The position numbers and the translations under genes are program-made. 64,000 nt of DNA, taken from Syngnathus acus (lineage: Eukaryota > Chordata > Actinopteri > Syngnathiformes > Syngnathidae). This document shows positions 42,962 through 55,000 of this stretch, one piece after another; positions within the stretch are counted from its first letter, which is position 1, and the number at the start of each line of letters is the position of its first letter. The notes below the pieces were generated by a model. It was not told the origin of the DNA, searched no databases, and saw nothing but the letters and a program-made list of their open reading frames with translations. Location of the stretch: NCBI RefSeq assembly GCF_901709675.1, contig NC_051108.1, positions 4,932,631-4,996,630 on the forward strand, read 5' to 3'.

Positions 42962-45520
42962 AGCTGAGCTGAAGGTCCAGTTGCTAGCCTAATGACCAAC
43001 TAGAGAGATGGTTTTGGGGTGGACGGCTGCAGGAGGCGGAAGACAACAGACAGCTGAATGGGCAGAAAGAGGGTGCAATTATTTCTATTACATCTACAAA
43101 TTCAACGCCCCATATTTGTAAGATTTAAATTTTTTGCACATATATTGTTTTGTTTTCGAGCTAAATGTAATTAAATTACAGATGTGTATATAACTATTTT
43201 TTTTGCCAACACAAAAAAAAAAAACGAGGCCTTACTTCAAACTACTGTGCATGTCTTCATCTCGCATGTCTTCTGTTCCCTCCTGCGCTTGACAGAGGGT
43301 CGCTCTCAGTACTACTGACTATATACAAAGCAGGGGATCTTTGTTTCTACACCTAATTTTCCACACGCTTATGTTTTAAGCGCAACTTTTTAAACCTTTC
43401 CTTTTAATTTCACTTTCTAACAAATCATTTCCCTTTCCTTTCCTCTTGTGGGGCTTGTAGCTGAAATCCAATCATTCCTTGCAGCGTTCCAGAGGAAGCT
43501 CACTCTTCTTTATTTGTTCTCTTTTTTTTTTTTGTATGCATTTTCCAGCATTCCTATCCAGGGAAACACTACTGTGCCTGTAATATACTTGTAATAAGTG
43601 TCGTTATGGAAGCTTAACATTTACCACAACGGTGTCTGAAAAAAAAATTGCATCTCGATATTGCGCGTCTATATTTTTTAAACTCTACTGACATACTTTT
43701 GAGGGCCTCTCCTATAGTTGTTATCTTTAACATGAGACTGGGAATGTTGTCTAAAATTTAGCAGCAGCCTGCATGAAAAACTAAATAGGAAAGTAAGGAA
43801 CAGTTTATTGTCTCCTTCCGTTTCCAAAAGTTTTTCTGGTTAGTGCCTAAGGATGTTTATACGAAAATTGATCATTTCTGCAGCTTGCTTACTTGTTCTA
43901 CTCAGGCCACCATCCCATCAAATTCCAGGTGGTCCATTCTACCTCTTCCTCTTATCTATCCTATCTTTGTGTGTCAAACTGAACAAAATAAGTTGTTTTT
44001 GTGATTATATGGCAAAGCCTGTTCATTGCCCATCAATTGTCCTTGTTGTCTTTTTATGCAGGAGCTATTTAGGGCCACAGTGAAAAACATGAGGGGGAGA
44101 AAAAGTCCAATTTTCATGAGATTGAAGTTAATTTAAAAGACCAAAATGAAAACGACAATCTAGACCTTGCCTGAAATAAGTATTAAAAGGAAATATTTTT
44201 CCAAAACCCTCGCGGTTAGATGCTTTTTGGTCTGTAGTTTTAAATTGTGGTGTAACAAAACAACAGTTTAAAATTGAACTAAAGTTGAATTTGAATATAT
44301 CCATAACAGCCACACAGGGTATACCTTCATGATCGTAATATTGCATTCCATTTATGTCTTACCTCCCAACCCACCAATGTGACTATCTTCATGAGGTGAG
44401 ATTTTTTTTTCTTGAGTGTATATATATTATTGTTTTCAGGGTGGCCGTAATACTAATTCGTATTTTGGGTCAGGTCTTGTTCCAAGTAGTTTAGGAAAAG
44501 TGGCAAACTAGCAATAACAAGAAACAAAAATACGGTATTACATTTGCTGTAGGAAATTGTAATCCCCCTTGAATCTACATTTTATGACTGTTGTACTGTT
44601 TTGTTGAAGGCAATCGTTCATAACTCGAGAATTTAAATCATAAGCAGGTAGTTTGCTCTGGGCACCACCAGTTTAAATGGCTAAGAATTATTTCGTTCAT
44701 ATGCATAGCATACTGACATACCGACCCCCCCCCCCCCCATGCTACAAAATAATCTTTGTACAATTCTCCAAATTTTAATCCCAAACTTCTTCCCCCACTG
44801 CATGTCAAAAACCATTTGAGTTGTTATTGATGTGGTTGTCAACGTGACCTCATAAGTATTGAACATTTTCCTACAGCAGTTGCTGAACATGTTAGCAAGC
44901 TGCCTGTTAGCAATGTTAGCATCCAATGTTAGCATCAAGCTACATGCTAATGATGCTGAGAACCAAGTTAAGAGGAAATCACCCCACACCTCTCTCAAAA
45001 AACTTTCTTTGGCCTTCTGTTCTGATTATTGTCATTGTTGTGATTACTATTTTTTATTATTATTATTATAAATCCCACCAGTGTCTTAAAGGAGTTACTT
45101 CCCAATCAAGCTTCTGTGTTTGTGTTGCTGATCAACTTGCACACTTAAAAGGGCGTTTAATGGTATTCAAGTTTGTTTTCTGTTTTCATGTGAATGCTTT
45201 GACAAAGTTGTCAGTGTGTTTGACCTTTGTCTATGTGCCTGACATGTTATACAATCTCTCCCTATAGCCTTTCGAGGACGCGGCTGCTCTATTTGATAAT
45301 CACATTGTGGGAAAAGAGGGATCAGGGATAGCTGTTGATGTAATATATGATCTGCGCTTTACTTTTATATACTGTACATTCCGGAGATTGACACCAAGAA
45401 ACGATGAAATCTGCACATTTACAAGTTTAATTTCGAAATAATTTTGTTTACATACATGAGCTGTATCCTTGCATGAGCTGAGATTCTTTCAAAAAAATAA
45501 ATATCTTTATTTACTGTCTA
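42962..45520 (+). other. CD2AP: Candidate CD2AP 3' UTR
   Basis: About 2.5 kb with no recognised transposon and no coding exon, reaching an AATAAA hexamer at 45496-45501. A 14-C run lies at about 44725-44738. The end is inferred, not shown. Confidence 0.35.
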
Positions 45521-45725
45521 AGTGACATTGCTTCTGTATTTATACTCATCATGAAACCTCCCTGCCAAATTTCCATTCGCAGACGCAAGGCCCTGTGAGA
45601 CTTGTTTCATGCTCGTCTTGTTCCTGGAAGATATTTTCAGAGCAGAGAGAGTGTTTCTGGGGAAATGCAGATAAGTACGACCAAAGTTTGTTTAGCCTTG
45701 TGTTTGTGTGGTAGAAAAAGGTATA

Positions 45726-46047
45726 CAGTGATCCCTCGCTACTTCGCGTTTCGTTTATCGCGGCTTCACGACATCGCGGATTTTTTTTCCAAATTAAAAA
45801 AACATTTAAAAGTCAAAAGAAAACTTCTAAATTGAGGAAACACGTGTCTAACCTTTAGGACAATGTAGTATTGCTCCAAATGTGGATTTACATTCCTTTA
45901 GAAGTCTGTTTTCGCGTTTCGAATTAGCATCTTTCCGCTAACTCGTTAGCCTGCCCAGTACTTCTTGTTGGTGACCGTACTTCGCGGATTTCACTTATAG
46001 CGGGTGGGTTTTGGAACCAATTATCCGCGATAAACGAGGGATTACTG
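45726..46047 (+). mobile_element. Pogo/Tigger-like MITE, copy 2
   Basis: 322 bp, cagtgatccctcgctacttc to cgagggattactg, TA at 45724-45725 and 46048-46049. Same family as 20003-20333. Confidence 0.82.
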
Positions 46048-46334
46048 TATATGTATATAGTGTGTATGTGTTTGTGGGGTGGTTTGATTCAACATGATTA
46101 AATCTCAATTGGCATGACACCCGATAAAAATGTTCGTATCTGTATGGTATAGTATATGTTTGAAATCACTGTCACAGTCAATAAATGGGTTCCTTAATGT
46201 GACAGCACTGTGGATGGGTGGTTAGCATAATCCATTCACCGTTGGCAGAGTTTGGTCATATACACTCCTCTTAAAAAAAAAAAAAAACTATCAATTTTGA
46301 TATTTATTGTTGTGTACAATATTTGAATTTGCAA

Positions 46335-46652
46335 TTTATAAGATTAAAGATTAAAGTCCCAATGATCGTCACACACACACCTGGGTGTGGTGAAATTTGT
46401 CCTCTGCATTTAACCCATCCCCGTGTGATTTTAATCCATCCCCTGGGGGAGAGGGGAGCAGTGAGCAGCAGCGGTGCCGCGCTCGGGAATCAGTTGGTGA
46501 TCTAACCCCCCAATTCCAACCCTTAATGCTGAGTGCCAAGCAGGGAGGCAATGGGTCCCATTTTTATAGTCTTTGGTATGACCCGGCCGGGGTTTGAACC
46601 CACAACCTTCCAGTCTCAGGGCGGACACTCTACCACTAGGCCACTGAGATGG
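46335..46652 (-). mobile_element. tRNA-derived SINE
   Basis: On the minus strand the 5' head has an A box TGGCCTAGTGG (about 46635-46645) and a B box GGTTCAAACCC (46590-46600) at tRNA-like spacing. A body with ttgtcctctgcatttaaccc (plus-strand reading) follows. The absence of a cloverleaf-perfect gene end and the long body argue for a SINE rather than a functional tRNA. Confidence 0.7.
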
Positions 46653-47529
46653 TATTCAAGCCATATATAATATACCACCCGCTAATGAAGAGGGCCAATA
46701 TAGCCATGCCATCTTTTAAAAAATGAAAATAAATAAATTGTAGGACCGTGAATTCGTTTCAGCCTGATTATAATTTCATGCAAAAGTTTCTTTTAATTAC
46801 ATCATCAAAAATACACGAATGCAACACATCCAATTTATATTTTAGTATCTCCCCATTACACAGGTTGTAAAAATGCTGTTGTTCTTAGTAATTTATTGGT
46901 GGGTCGTAAGTGCAACAACATTCTTCCATTACTCTGTGATAAATATAACCAGCATTACAATCTCAATGCGTCATAGGTTGTTGTCTTTCACAACGGAAAT
47001 TGTCTCTCTGATTTATTTGGATTAAGTCCAACAGCAACTACTTTTGTCAAATTATTTTTTTATTTCTACTTATCTAAATGGTCGAGCTCAGGCTTCCTTT
47101 GCACATCCACCTGTAGCTTGGTTTATGTCAGACTTGAAATATTTTATTTATATAAATACATATTACAGACATGAGCAGATCAATATGGGACTTAAGATTT
47201 ATTGATCTATACATTGCTTATGTAAGATTTATATATTATTTACACAAACCTGTTCTGGAATAACAATTCCAACAACCTGCAAATATGTTGACCCCATAAA
47301 GCTTATTAAAACCTATTTCATTACTTCCCTCACCCCTTCCCTCTCGCTGACTACTGATACCACAAAATCATCAACATCGAAAATGAATTATTGAGGACCT
47401 TTGTTATTTTTCAGTTAGGGACTAAAAGGGCTTCAGCACTTCAGGTCATTTTGTGATTTGAATACGGCAAAACCTCTTTCAGTACATATACAGTTTAAAA
47501 TAAAAGCTTGTCAAGTTGTACAAAGCTGG

Positions 47530-47557
47530 TATAGTGATCCCTCGCTACTTCGCGTTT
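47530..47557 (+). repeat. Fragment of pogo-like MITE
   Basis: The stretch tagtgatccctcgctacttc plus cgcgttt matches the left end of the element at 45726, then stops abruptly. Confidence 0.6.
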
Positions 47558-48474
47558 GATGCTAATAATTTGATTTATTTATTTATCTATTTATTTATTT
47601 TTTATAGATAGGTCTTTGTATTTGGGGGAATTAAAAATGCTATACAAAGAACGTTTGGTTGATCGAAGTTAAGCCAAGACAACATAACATTTATTAGTCA
47701 AACAATGGGGAAATTGTAAAGGTTATAGGGAAAGAGTACACTGAAGAATGCCGGCATATTGAAAGTTTTTTATTCCCACCCATAAAAATTGCAAGTTACG
47801 TCCCCATTCCAAGATATGAATGACCTTCATTGTGGTGATTCTAGGAAAACAATTTGGTTTTGCATCACAATTTTCATGATCTTGTATTCAGTCCCATTAT
47901 ACCCAGAAGCTCTCATCAGAATCATGTGAGCAAATGACGGGTTTCATCTGCTCGTGTTATTGCTACAGGGGCATTACAGCTGTTTCTTGTTGTTTTATTT
48001 GCTCTAAAACAATTCACACTTAAAAAAAAAAAAAAAGACTTTTCACCATTTAGTGCAGTGAAATGGACAATAATTTACTTTAACAACAATAATAATCACT
48101 TTGACATGAAGGATGGGTCATTTTGTAGCAGCAGAATGGCAGTAATGTTGGACCACTTGTATTTTCCAGAAATGCCCACTTGAAAACTCATCTGGTCATG
48201 ATGTATTGGGGGCAATATAATATTAGCTAAGAATGAAAATCTGCAACCAACAATACAACCAAATGGATCTTTGCATCTTCAGAGAGCTTCATTTTAAAAA
48301 AATATATATTATTAAAGATTGTATACACCTACCAATGGCAGCAATATTTTAGTGTACATTGTGTGTACATTCGCTTGCTCGTATCGTCACTGGGAAGTCC
48401 TCAGACAGGCTTGCATGAAATAGAAATACAGAGTATTTTACTAATGATGAATACCAACATGTCACAAGACATTA

Positions 48475-48869
48475 CCGTATTTTCCGGACCATAAGGCGCA
48501 TCTTCAATGAATGGCCCATTTTAAAACTTTGTCCTTATATAAGGCGCACCGGACTATAAGACACACCATTAATGCATCGTGTCAGATTTTTAATCCAAAT
48601 CAAATCATTCTCCATTTTATCTTTTTTATTTCAACTTCAGATGCAACAAATTACTTTATAATCACAAAATAATGATCCATAGTCTTTTTGATTCATGATT
48701 CATAGTCTTCAGCGGGCCACTTATGATTGATTTCATGACACAATGCTTCGGGCCAGTTTAAATTTAGGAATTTGGTCCCTATATAAGGCACACCGGACTA
48801 TAAGGCGCACTGTCGGCTTTTGAGAACATTTTTGGTTTTTAGGTGCGACTTATAGTCCGTAAAATACGG
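48475..48869 (+). mobile_element. TA-flanked MITE, family A, copy 4
   Basis: 395 bp; ccgtattttccggaccataa to ccgtaaaatacgg with TA at 48473-48474 and 48870-48871. The interior is the same as copies 2 and 3, with one terminal unit lost. Confidence 0.86.
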
Positions 48870-51054
48870 TAACTGCTTTTAATCAGCACAGTCACAGGAA
48901 TAATACCTTCAAGTGAAGATGGAAATGGATGTTACGACCGATATAATAAGTCAAATAGCATTTTTATTTACAGCCATTTCTTTTAACACTTACTCTTTTC
49001 TCTGTTGAAAAGAGCTTCAGGCAAAAGGCTGAGTCTAGACTTTCCAGAAATTCAACTCGATTGCTTGTTGTTTATGATGCACATCACTAATGGGACATTG
49101 TGGTTTTGTAGAAATGACGTCAGTTTGAAAATATGAACTCTGGTAGAGATTTGTAGGAATAAAACGTTGCCATCAGTTGTTACACTCATCCACGTCAATG
49201 CACGATGCGCTCGTTCGTCTACTTTCGTACTTCGCATCAGTGACAAAACCAGACGGCACCTGTGATAATAAGTCTCAGGTGTCAGGCAAAAAGATCAGGA
49301 CCTCACAGATGAGAATCCTAGCAACCGTTGCTAGTGTAACCTCAGGAATGTTTCAGGTCGCAGCACATTCATTTTCATCCCCACTGACATTTCAAAGCAT
49401 GTTGGGTGCTATTTGATTGTTGTTTTTTGTTTTTCCAGTTATCGTCACACCACGATTGTGGGTATCATCCCATTTCTGGGACTGAGATGGATAAAAGCAG
49501 GTGGATTTTGTCTAATTCATATTCCACAAACGAAACAAATGTTTTGACGAGTTGGGCTGCACAACAAAGAAAATTTGGGGGTTGACTTGCCCTTCAAGAT
49601 TTTCAAATTTTTCCAACTGCTGAGATTGAGCTTCAATAGCCACCTTCATGTCAATCTCAGTTTCTTTATTTCACACTCCGGCTTGTCAGTTTCATCATTG
49701 AAAAGAAGAAATAAAATGATTCAAATAACATCATGGGTAAATGATAGAAATTCGGAAACATTCACCCAGTTGTGGTTTTCTTAACTTTTCCACTGATGTA
49801 AGAGAAGATTCACTTATTTTTAAAATGGGACTGTCTGACACGTTTTTTTTTCACACCCCGCAGAGTTGGTCACACTTTCATCATGACATCCATTATGCCC
49901 ACACTAGCTAAAACTCAAGGGATGGAGTGTAAAATAGCTTTTAGATTCTTTAAGTTGAATGACATGATATTTGCCTCCAGCCAATGTCATGGCAAGGACA
50001 TCTGTCAAACCATGTAAAATTCAACAAGAATGATTTCATCAATTCTTCCAAGATTCTATCCTGCCTTTCAGCAAAGACAATTGCTGTCTTCTCGAATCAA
50101 GTTGGTCAAACGTGTTGTGTTGATGGGCAAAGTAAAGCCAGTAGGTCAGTGTGGGCTATTCGACAAAGTTCCTGTTGAGAGTTTTTTTTTGTTTTTTTGT
50201 TTTTTTAAATCTTCTCTTTCTAAATGAAAGAAAATGTAAACATTTGGTCTGTCTCAGGCAACAGAATAGATGGCCAATTAATAGATAAATAGTTGTTGTG
50301 CTGAGGGACTGGATGGGGGGGTGGGCTTGTTTTCATCTGTCTTATCTTGTTTGTCTCCAATACCTAAGACAATTAGATCAGGTTAGTTACTTGGGTCTAT
50401 AGAGAATCTCATGACTCATTCTCGATTATCTTGTACCAATAGACAGTAATTCAATATAGATGCTGTTAATTTGCATTTTTACATTGACAACAAAGTCAAC
50501 ATGTACAAATGCAAAATTCTATAAAAAAAAAAAATACATATGTGCTAATTTCTGAAGCTTTCTGTGCATTTTTTGCACCTACTATTATATTCACAATCTG
50601 CCCTATAGTTGTGTAACAACAGCAACATGTGCGACAGCAAACTCCGTGCTTCAGCATATGTTTACTGTGTTTGGCGGAGGTCAGGTTGACTTCAGATTTT
50701 ACAATATACAACATAGGAATTTTGCTATTCTTGCATGGTCTGTGACAGTGGAGATTCTATTTTGTTATTAGTTGTTTTTCATTCATCAACTACTGCAACA
50801 ATCATTTACGGCATCTTCTGCATATCATATCATTTGTTTGGCAACTGACATTAGTTTCTTTGTTTAAAATCTGTGTGTTTTCATTCATTAAAAAAATTCA
50901 GTTCTTTTAAGGTTAATGGATTTTGGTATACTTTTCTTTTTAAAGGATATTATTGTATTAAAATGTCATGGAATTTCTGCGTAGGATGTACCACATGACG
51001 CTATGATAAGGGTTTTTTACTTGATTTACTTGACTAACCTTTCTTTCAAATACT

Positions 51055-51200
51055 TTTAGACTTATACTTTATTCATCCCTTGGGATTGCTCCCTGAGGAA
51101 ATTCTGGATCCGGCAGCTCACGCAGAAAAGAGAACGTTGCACATGAGTTACAAACAAAGAAGAGAGCAATAAATTAAGCGTATAGCAATAAATAAAGTGA
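51055..51200 (-). repeat. Non-LTR retrotransposon fragment
   Basis: Contains ttatactttattcatccctt and ctgaggaaattctgg, resembling the reversed 3' end of common fish LINEs ('tttattgatccc..gaggaaatt'). Identified from memory only. Confidence 0.45.
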
Positions 51201-51388
51201 AAAATAAATAACGATAACAACAGTATTAATTGTTTTTCCACTGCTTTCTCAGATTTGTTGGTTGGGCTATTGGGGAAAAAACAAGGACAAATATTTTTTT
51301 TACAAAAAAATTGATGCTGTGAGCCCTTCCCCCTTTTCTAGTTTCGGATGATCTTGTTCTTGCATCGTGATTCCCTTCTCTCAAAGTA

Positions 51389-51838
51389 CCGTATTGGCCC
51401 GAATATGAGACGATCCTGATTATAAGACGACCCCCTCTTTTTCAAGACTCAACTTTGAAAAAAGACTTTTTGAACACCAAATTTAATTTTTATACAGAAA
51501 ATAATTACAGTACATTACAACAAATGATTATAACAATATATTCGAGAGAAAAAGCATGTTATTTTGCCTCATTCAAATCATTATCGCTATTTTTTATTTT
51601 TGAAATAAATAAAAGATTATTTCCTTTTCTTCTACGTGCTACCGCTATTTTTATTTTTATTCTTCGTGACAGGGGGTTCGCTTTGGCCTGGGGAGTTAAG
51701 TTCAGCATTCGCTTTAAAGATATCTGGCGCCATCTAGCGTTGCGAATCGGTATAATGTCTAGACCCCGAATGTAAGACGACCCCCACTTTTTCAGTCTTA
51801 TTTCAATGCAAAAAACACCGTCTTATATTCGGGCCTAA
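51389..51838. mobile_element. MITE with GGCCCGAATATRAGACGA termini, right end damaged
   Basis: Starts ccgtattggcccgaatatga after TA (51387-51388) and ends with the inverse cgtcttatattcgggcc, but the outermost aatacgg and TA are missing. The pogo-like fragment starts immediately, which suggests truncation by that insertion or by a deletion. Confidence 0.65.
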
Positions 51839-51839
51839 C

Positions 51840-52029
51840 ACGCGAAAACGGACTTCTAAAAGAATGTAAACGAACATTTGGAGCAATACTACATTGTCCT
51901 GAAGGTTAAACACGCTTCCTCAATTTAGAAGTTTTATTTTAACTTTTAAATGATTTTTTAACATGGAAAAAAAATCCGCGATGTAGTGAAGCCGCGATAA
52001 ACGAAACGCAAAGTAGCGAAGGATCACTG
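51840..52029 (-). repeat. Pogo-like MITE, truncated reverse copy
   Basis: Reverse copy of the element at 20003/45726, from acacgcgaaaacggacttct to agcgaaggatcactg, TA at 52030-52031. The other terminus is missing. Confidence 0.7.
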
Positions 52030-55000
52030 TAATCCTAAATGGTCACTATCATAAAACATTGGCTTTTAAACTATTAAGAAACAGCATCCTACTGCAGTAA
52101 ATAAAAACATCAGTCTTCAAAACAGAGTAGCAACAGCTCCCATTTTTCCTTCACCATTTACAATGTTTTTACTACTTTAAACTCAAGTGCAATTCTCGCG
52201 ATGATTTTCCCTCCGCTTTCTTCAGCTGGTTGATTGCTGTAAAATGAGAGCGAAATTCTGAGAGCTCAGACAGGATTGATGTGATGTGCTCGCTTTATCA
52301 AAGGTTCCTTATTGATGAAGTGGAAGCGTCATCTCTCGCCTCAATGGGCTGCTATCCTCTCATTTTAGGCAAACGTGAACGACAAGGTCACTGTGGATGC
52401 ACTGGTTGCCTGCTCACTCTCATCTCAGAGAAATATTCCAAACAGGTAAATTAAACCTAAAGAATTGCCAAGTGCTATTTTCATGAGACAAAATGCAATT
52501 TAACGTATCTGGCCGCAGGCGTTGTTAAATTAGCAATTGCACTTTTCATTTGGATTCCTGATGTGGAGGGTCGAACAGCTGCTGCTCTGGAGGGAGTCTC
52601 AAGAGACATCCGAAGTTTCCAATAACATCAAAATAACTTGCTAATTCCTAGCTCAATGTTCTTCTCTTAGAATGGTTGTTATGGTGACATTTGCATGAGA
52701 CACAGCCTGTCCCCAAAAACCAAAGTGCACTTAAAATTCATTTTTTTTAAATGATAGAACGTCAGAGACTTTAAGTGAGGTCAACTGGGAACGCTTATAC
52801 TAAATAGCTGAAAGTCTCATTTTATTTCTATAGCTTTATTTCTGTAGCTCCTCCAGAAACATATGGTGATATTTATTGTACATCCATACATCTGAAAGCA
52901 CAGTTTCATTTTATTGTGGCAAACCATGTTTGTCTTTTAAAGGGAAACATGAGAGACAAAGTAGCTGAAATCAGCATTAATAACAGATGTGATTCCATTA
53001 AAGGTGTTTGGAATCACAATGCTTATGAAACAGTATAAACTTTCTCATGTCACCACAGAATGAGTCATAGTCTCTTTTATTTATTTATTTTCCCGTGGGA
53101 ACAAATTCACAGTTGTCTTGCCATCCTTTGACTATATAATAGCTTTTTCGATGACCAATTCTGTGGCTGTATTCCAAACTTTTACAGAAGATACAGAAGG
53201 TCGTAGGTGACCCTTGACTGAACCTGAACTCCATTTACGATGTGAAAGGCAGCTGTTGCGCAAAAGAGACCATCACAGTCAAACGCTTTCACGCATGATG
53301 CGTCAGAGGTAAAGTGACGGGCAAGTAATACCAAACATCATGTTGAGAAAATGCTTCAGTGATGTAACACTTTGCTGTCATGAGATTTATCTTGCACCAC
53401 TCTGAGCTGCCCCCAACGCTTACCAGTTCGAGAGCCATCAATTGATTGCTCTTTAACATTAACACCACTTCTTCAGTATGATGTAGTCCATAACACCCCC
53501 AAAGTAAATCCTTTAATCCTGTCACAAGGATTAGAATATTCATTTTCATAGGATCAGCAATGCTGAATTAAATGGCCTTTTTGTAAATTATGTTTGGGCT
53601 ATTGCTTAAATATATCGGAAATTACCATCTGTTTCTTACGGATCGTGACAAAAGAAATGACAAAAAAAAGTTACTGAATGAAAACTAATGAAAAAATATT
53701 TTGTAATTTTATTGTGCATAGGTCTCAGCCAAAAATGATTACAGCAATGTATTGTGCCTTTTGTTTCATGACAGCATGACATTTGGATTATTACGCAATC
53801 CCTTCGAAAATAGGTTCGTTTATGGAAGACATTTGAGCTTGTCTTAATCTTTTGGTTGAAAATGCTTTTTAATCTTTGTCACATTTTATCCATTTTTATA
53901 TGCAATAATTTTAGTCAGTGAAAATTTAAGCCTTTAGTCTAATTTTAGTCACATTTTTCACCATGTTTTAGACATTCACCAGCCCTGCATGTTCACAAAA
54001 TAACAGTAGCAAAACGATATCAGCTAAGCTATCGTTAACCTGACGTTAGCCAGCATTTCATTTGTGCCAAGTATTCCGCATAAAACTTTAAACTTCCTAT
54101 GACATTTATCACAGCTGATTTTTGAGTACCCAGTACATTATACGCATAATAAGACTGCAACAAACTGAATTATATGTATATTTTTCTGTTCTCCATTGAT
54201 GTTGAGGAGTTGTGGCACACAAATCATCCTCTGTAATTCAATAATTCAGTTTCTGTCCATTTGTAAGATGTCACCGGATGTGTCCTCGATTTCGCTTGTA
54301 AAACTGTCCAAGCATATCCCATCAAAGCTAATTGTTTATTTAGCTCTAGGTGTCATGCTCAGTGATCCAGACTCAAGAAGCAGAAATACTAGCAAAGGAA
54401 AAGAGCAGAGAGCAATCAGAGTTCACGGCACTCTTTAAACTGGACAAAGATGTTTTCAAAAATGAATTGGGTATTCATTCATCTTTGACCAAAAGCGTAC
54501 ACACTCATTAGTTTTATTTAAAAAGTTCAACATTATTTTACGTAGGAATTTGCCTTTCTGTGGTTGATACTTTGCCACCTGGCAGTGCAGTCTGGAAACA
54601 CGACAATCCATCCATTACATTAATTTAAAAAAAAAAATCATTGGTCCTACTCATGGTCACGGGAAAGCTGAAGCCAATCCCAGTTGACCGGACGAGAGGT
54701 GGAGTCCACCCATGACTAGTTGCAGTTTCTCTTCCCTGTTAATTGATTCGACAATCAGAGCTATAGCAAAATATGTCCATTTATAATTTTGTATGAGAGG
54801 GTGAAAGATCATTTTTGTGGATCACTAAGCTGATGTACAAAATTTTACTTTGCTTTCAAATTTAAAATGTGCTAATTTTGGCTGAATCATAAAGAGGGCA
54901 CCCGACTTGTTTACTGACAGCTAAACTGTTCGGTTGCCGCTGTGCAGGTTGATGTATGACGTCAAAATGGAGTTGTGTAACACAACTAGGCCCCCAAGAA

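Noticed and set aside
46580-46655. A tRNA gene on the minus strand
   Set aside because: A and B boxes are present, but they continue into a long repeat body and no complete cloverleaf is evident, so a SINE head is the better reading.
53289-53549. An 86-codon minus frame between CD2AP and OPN5
   Set aside because: No recognisable motif and no supported splice partners; not accepted as a gene.
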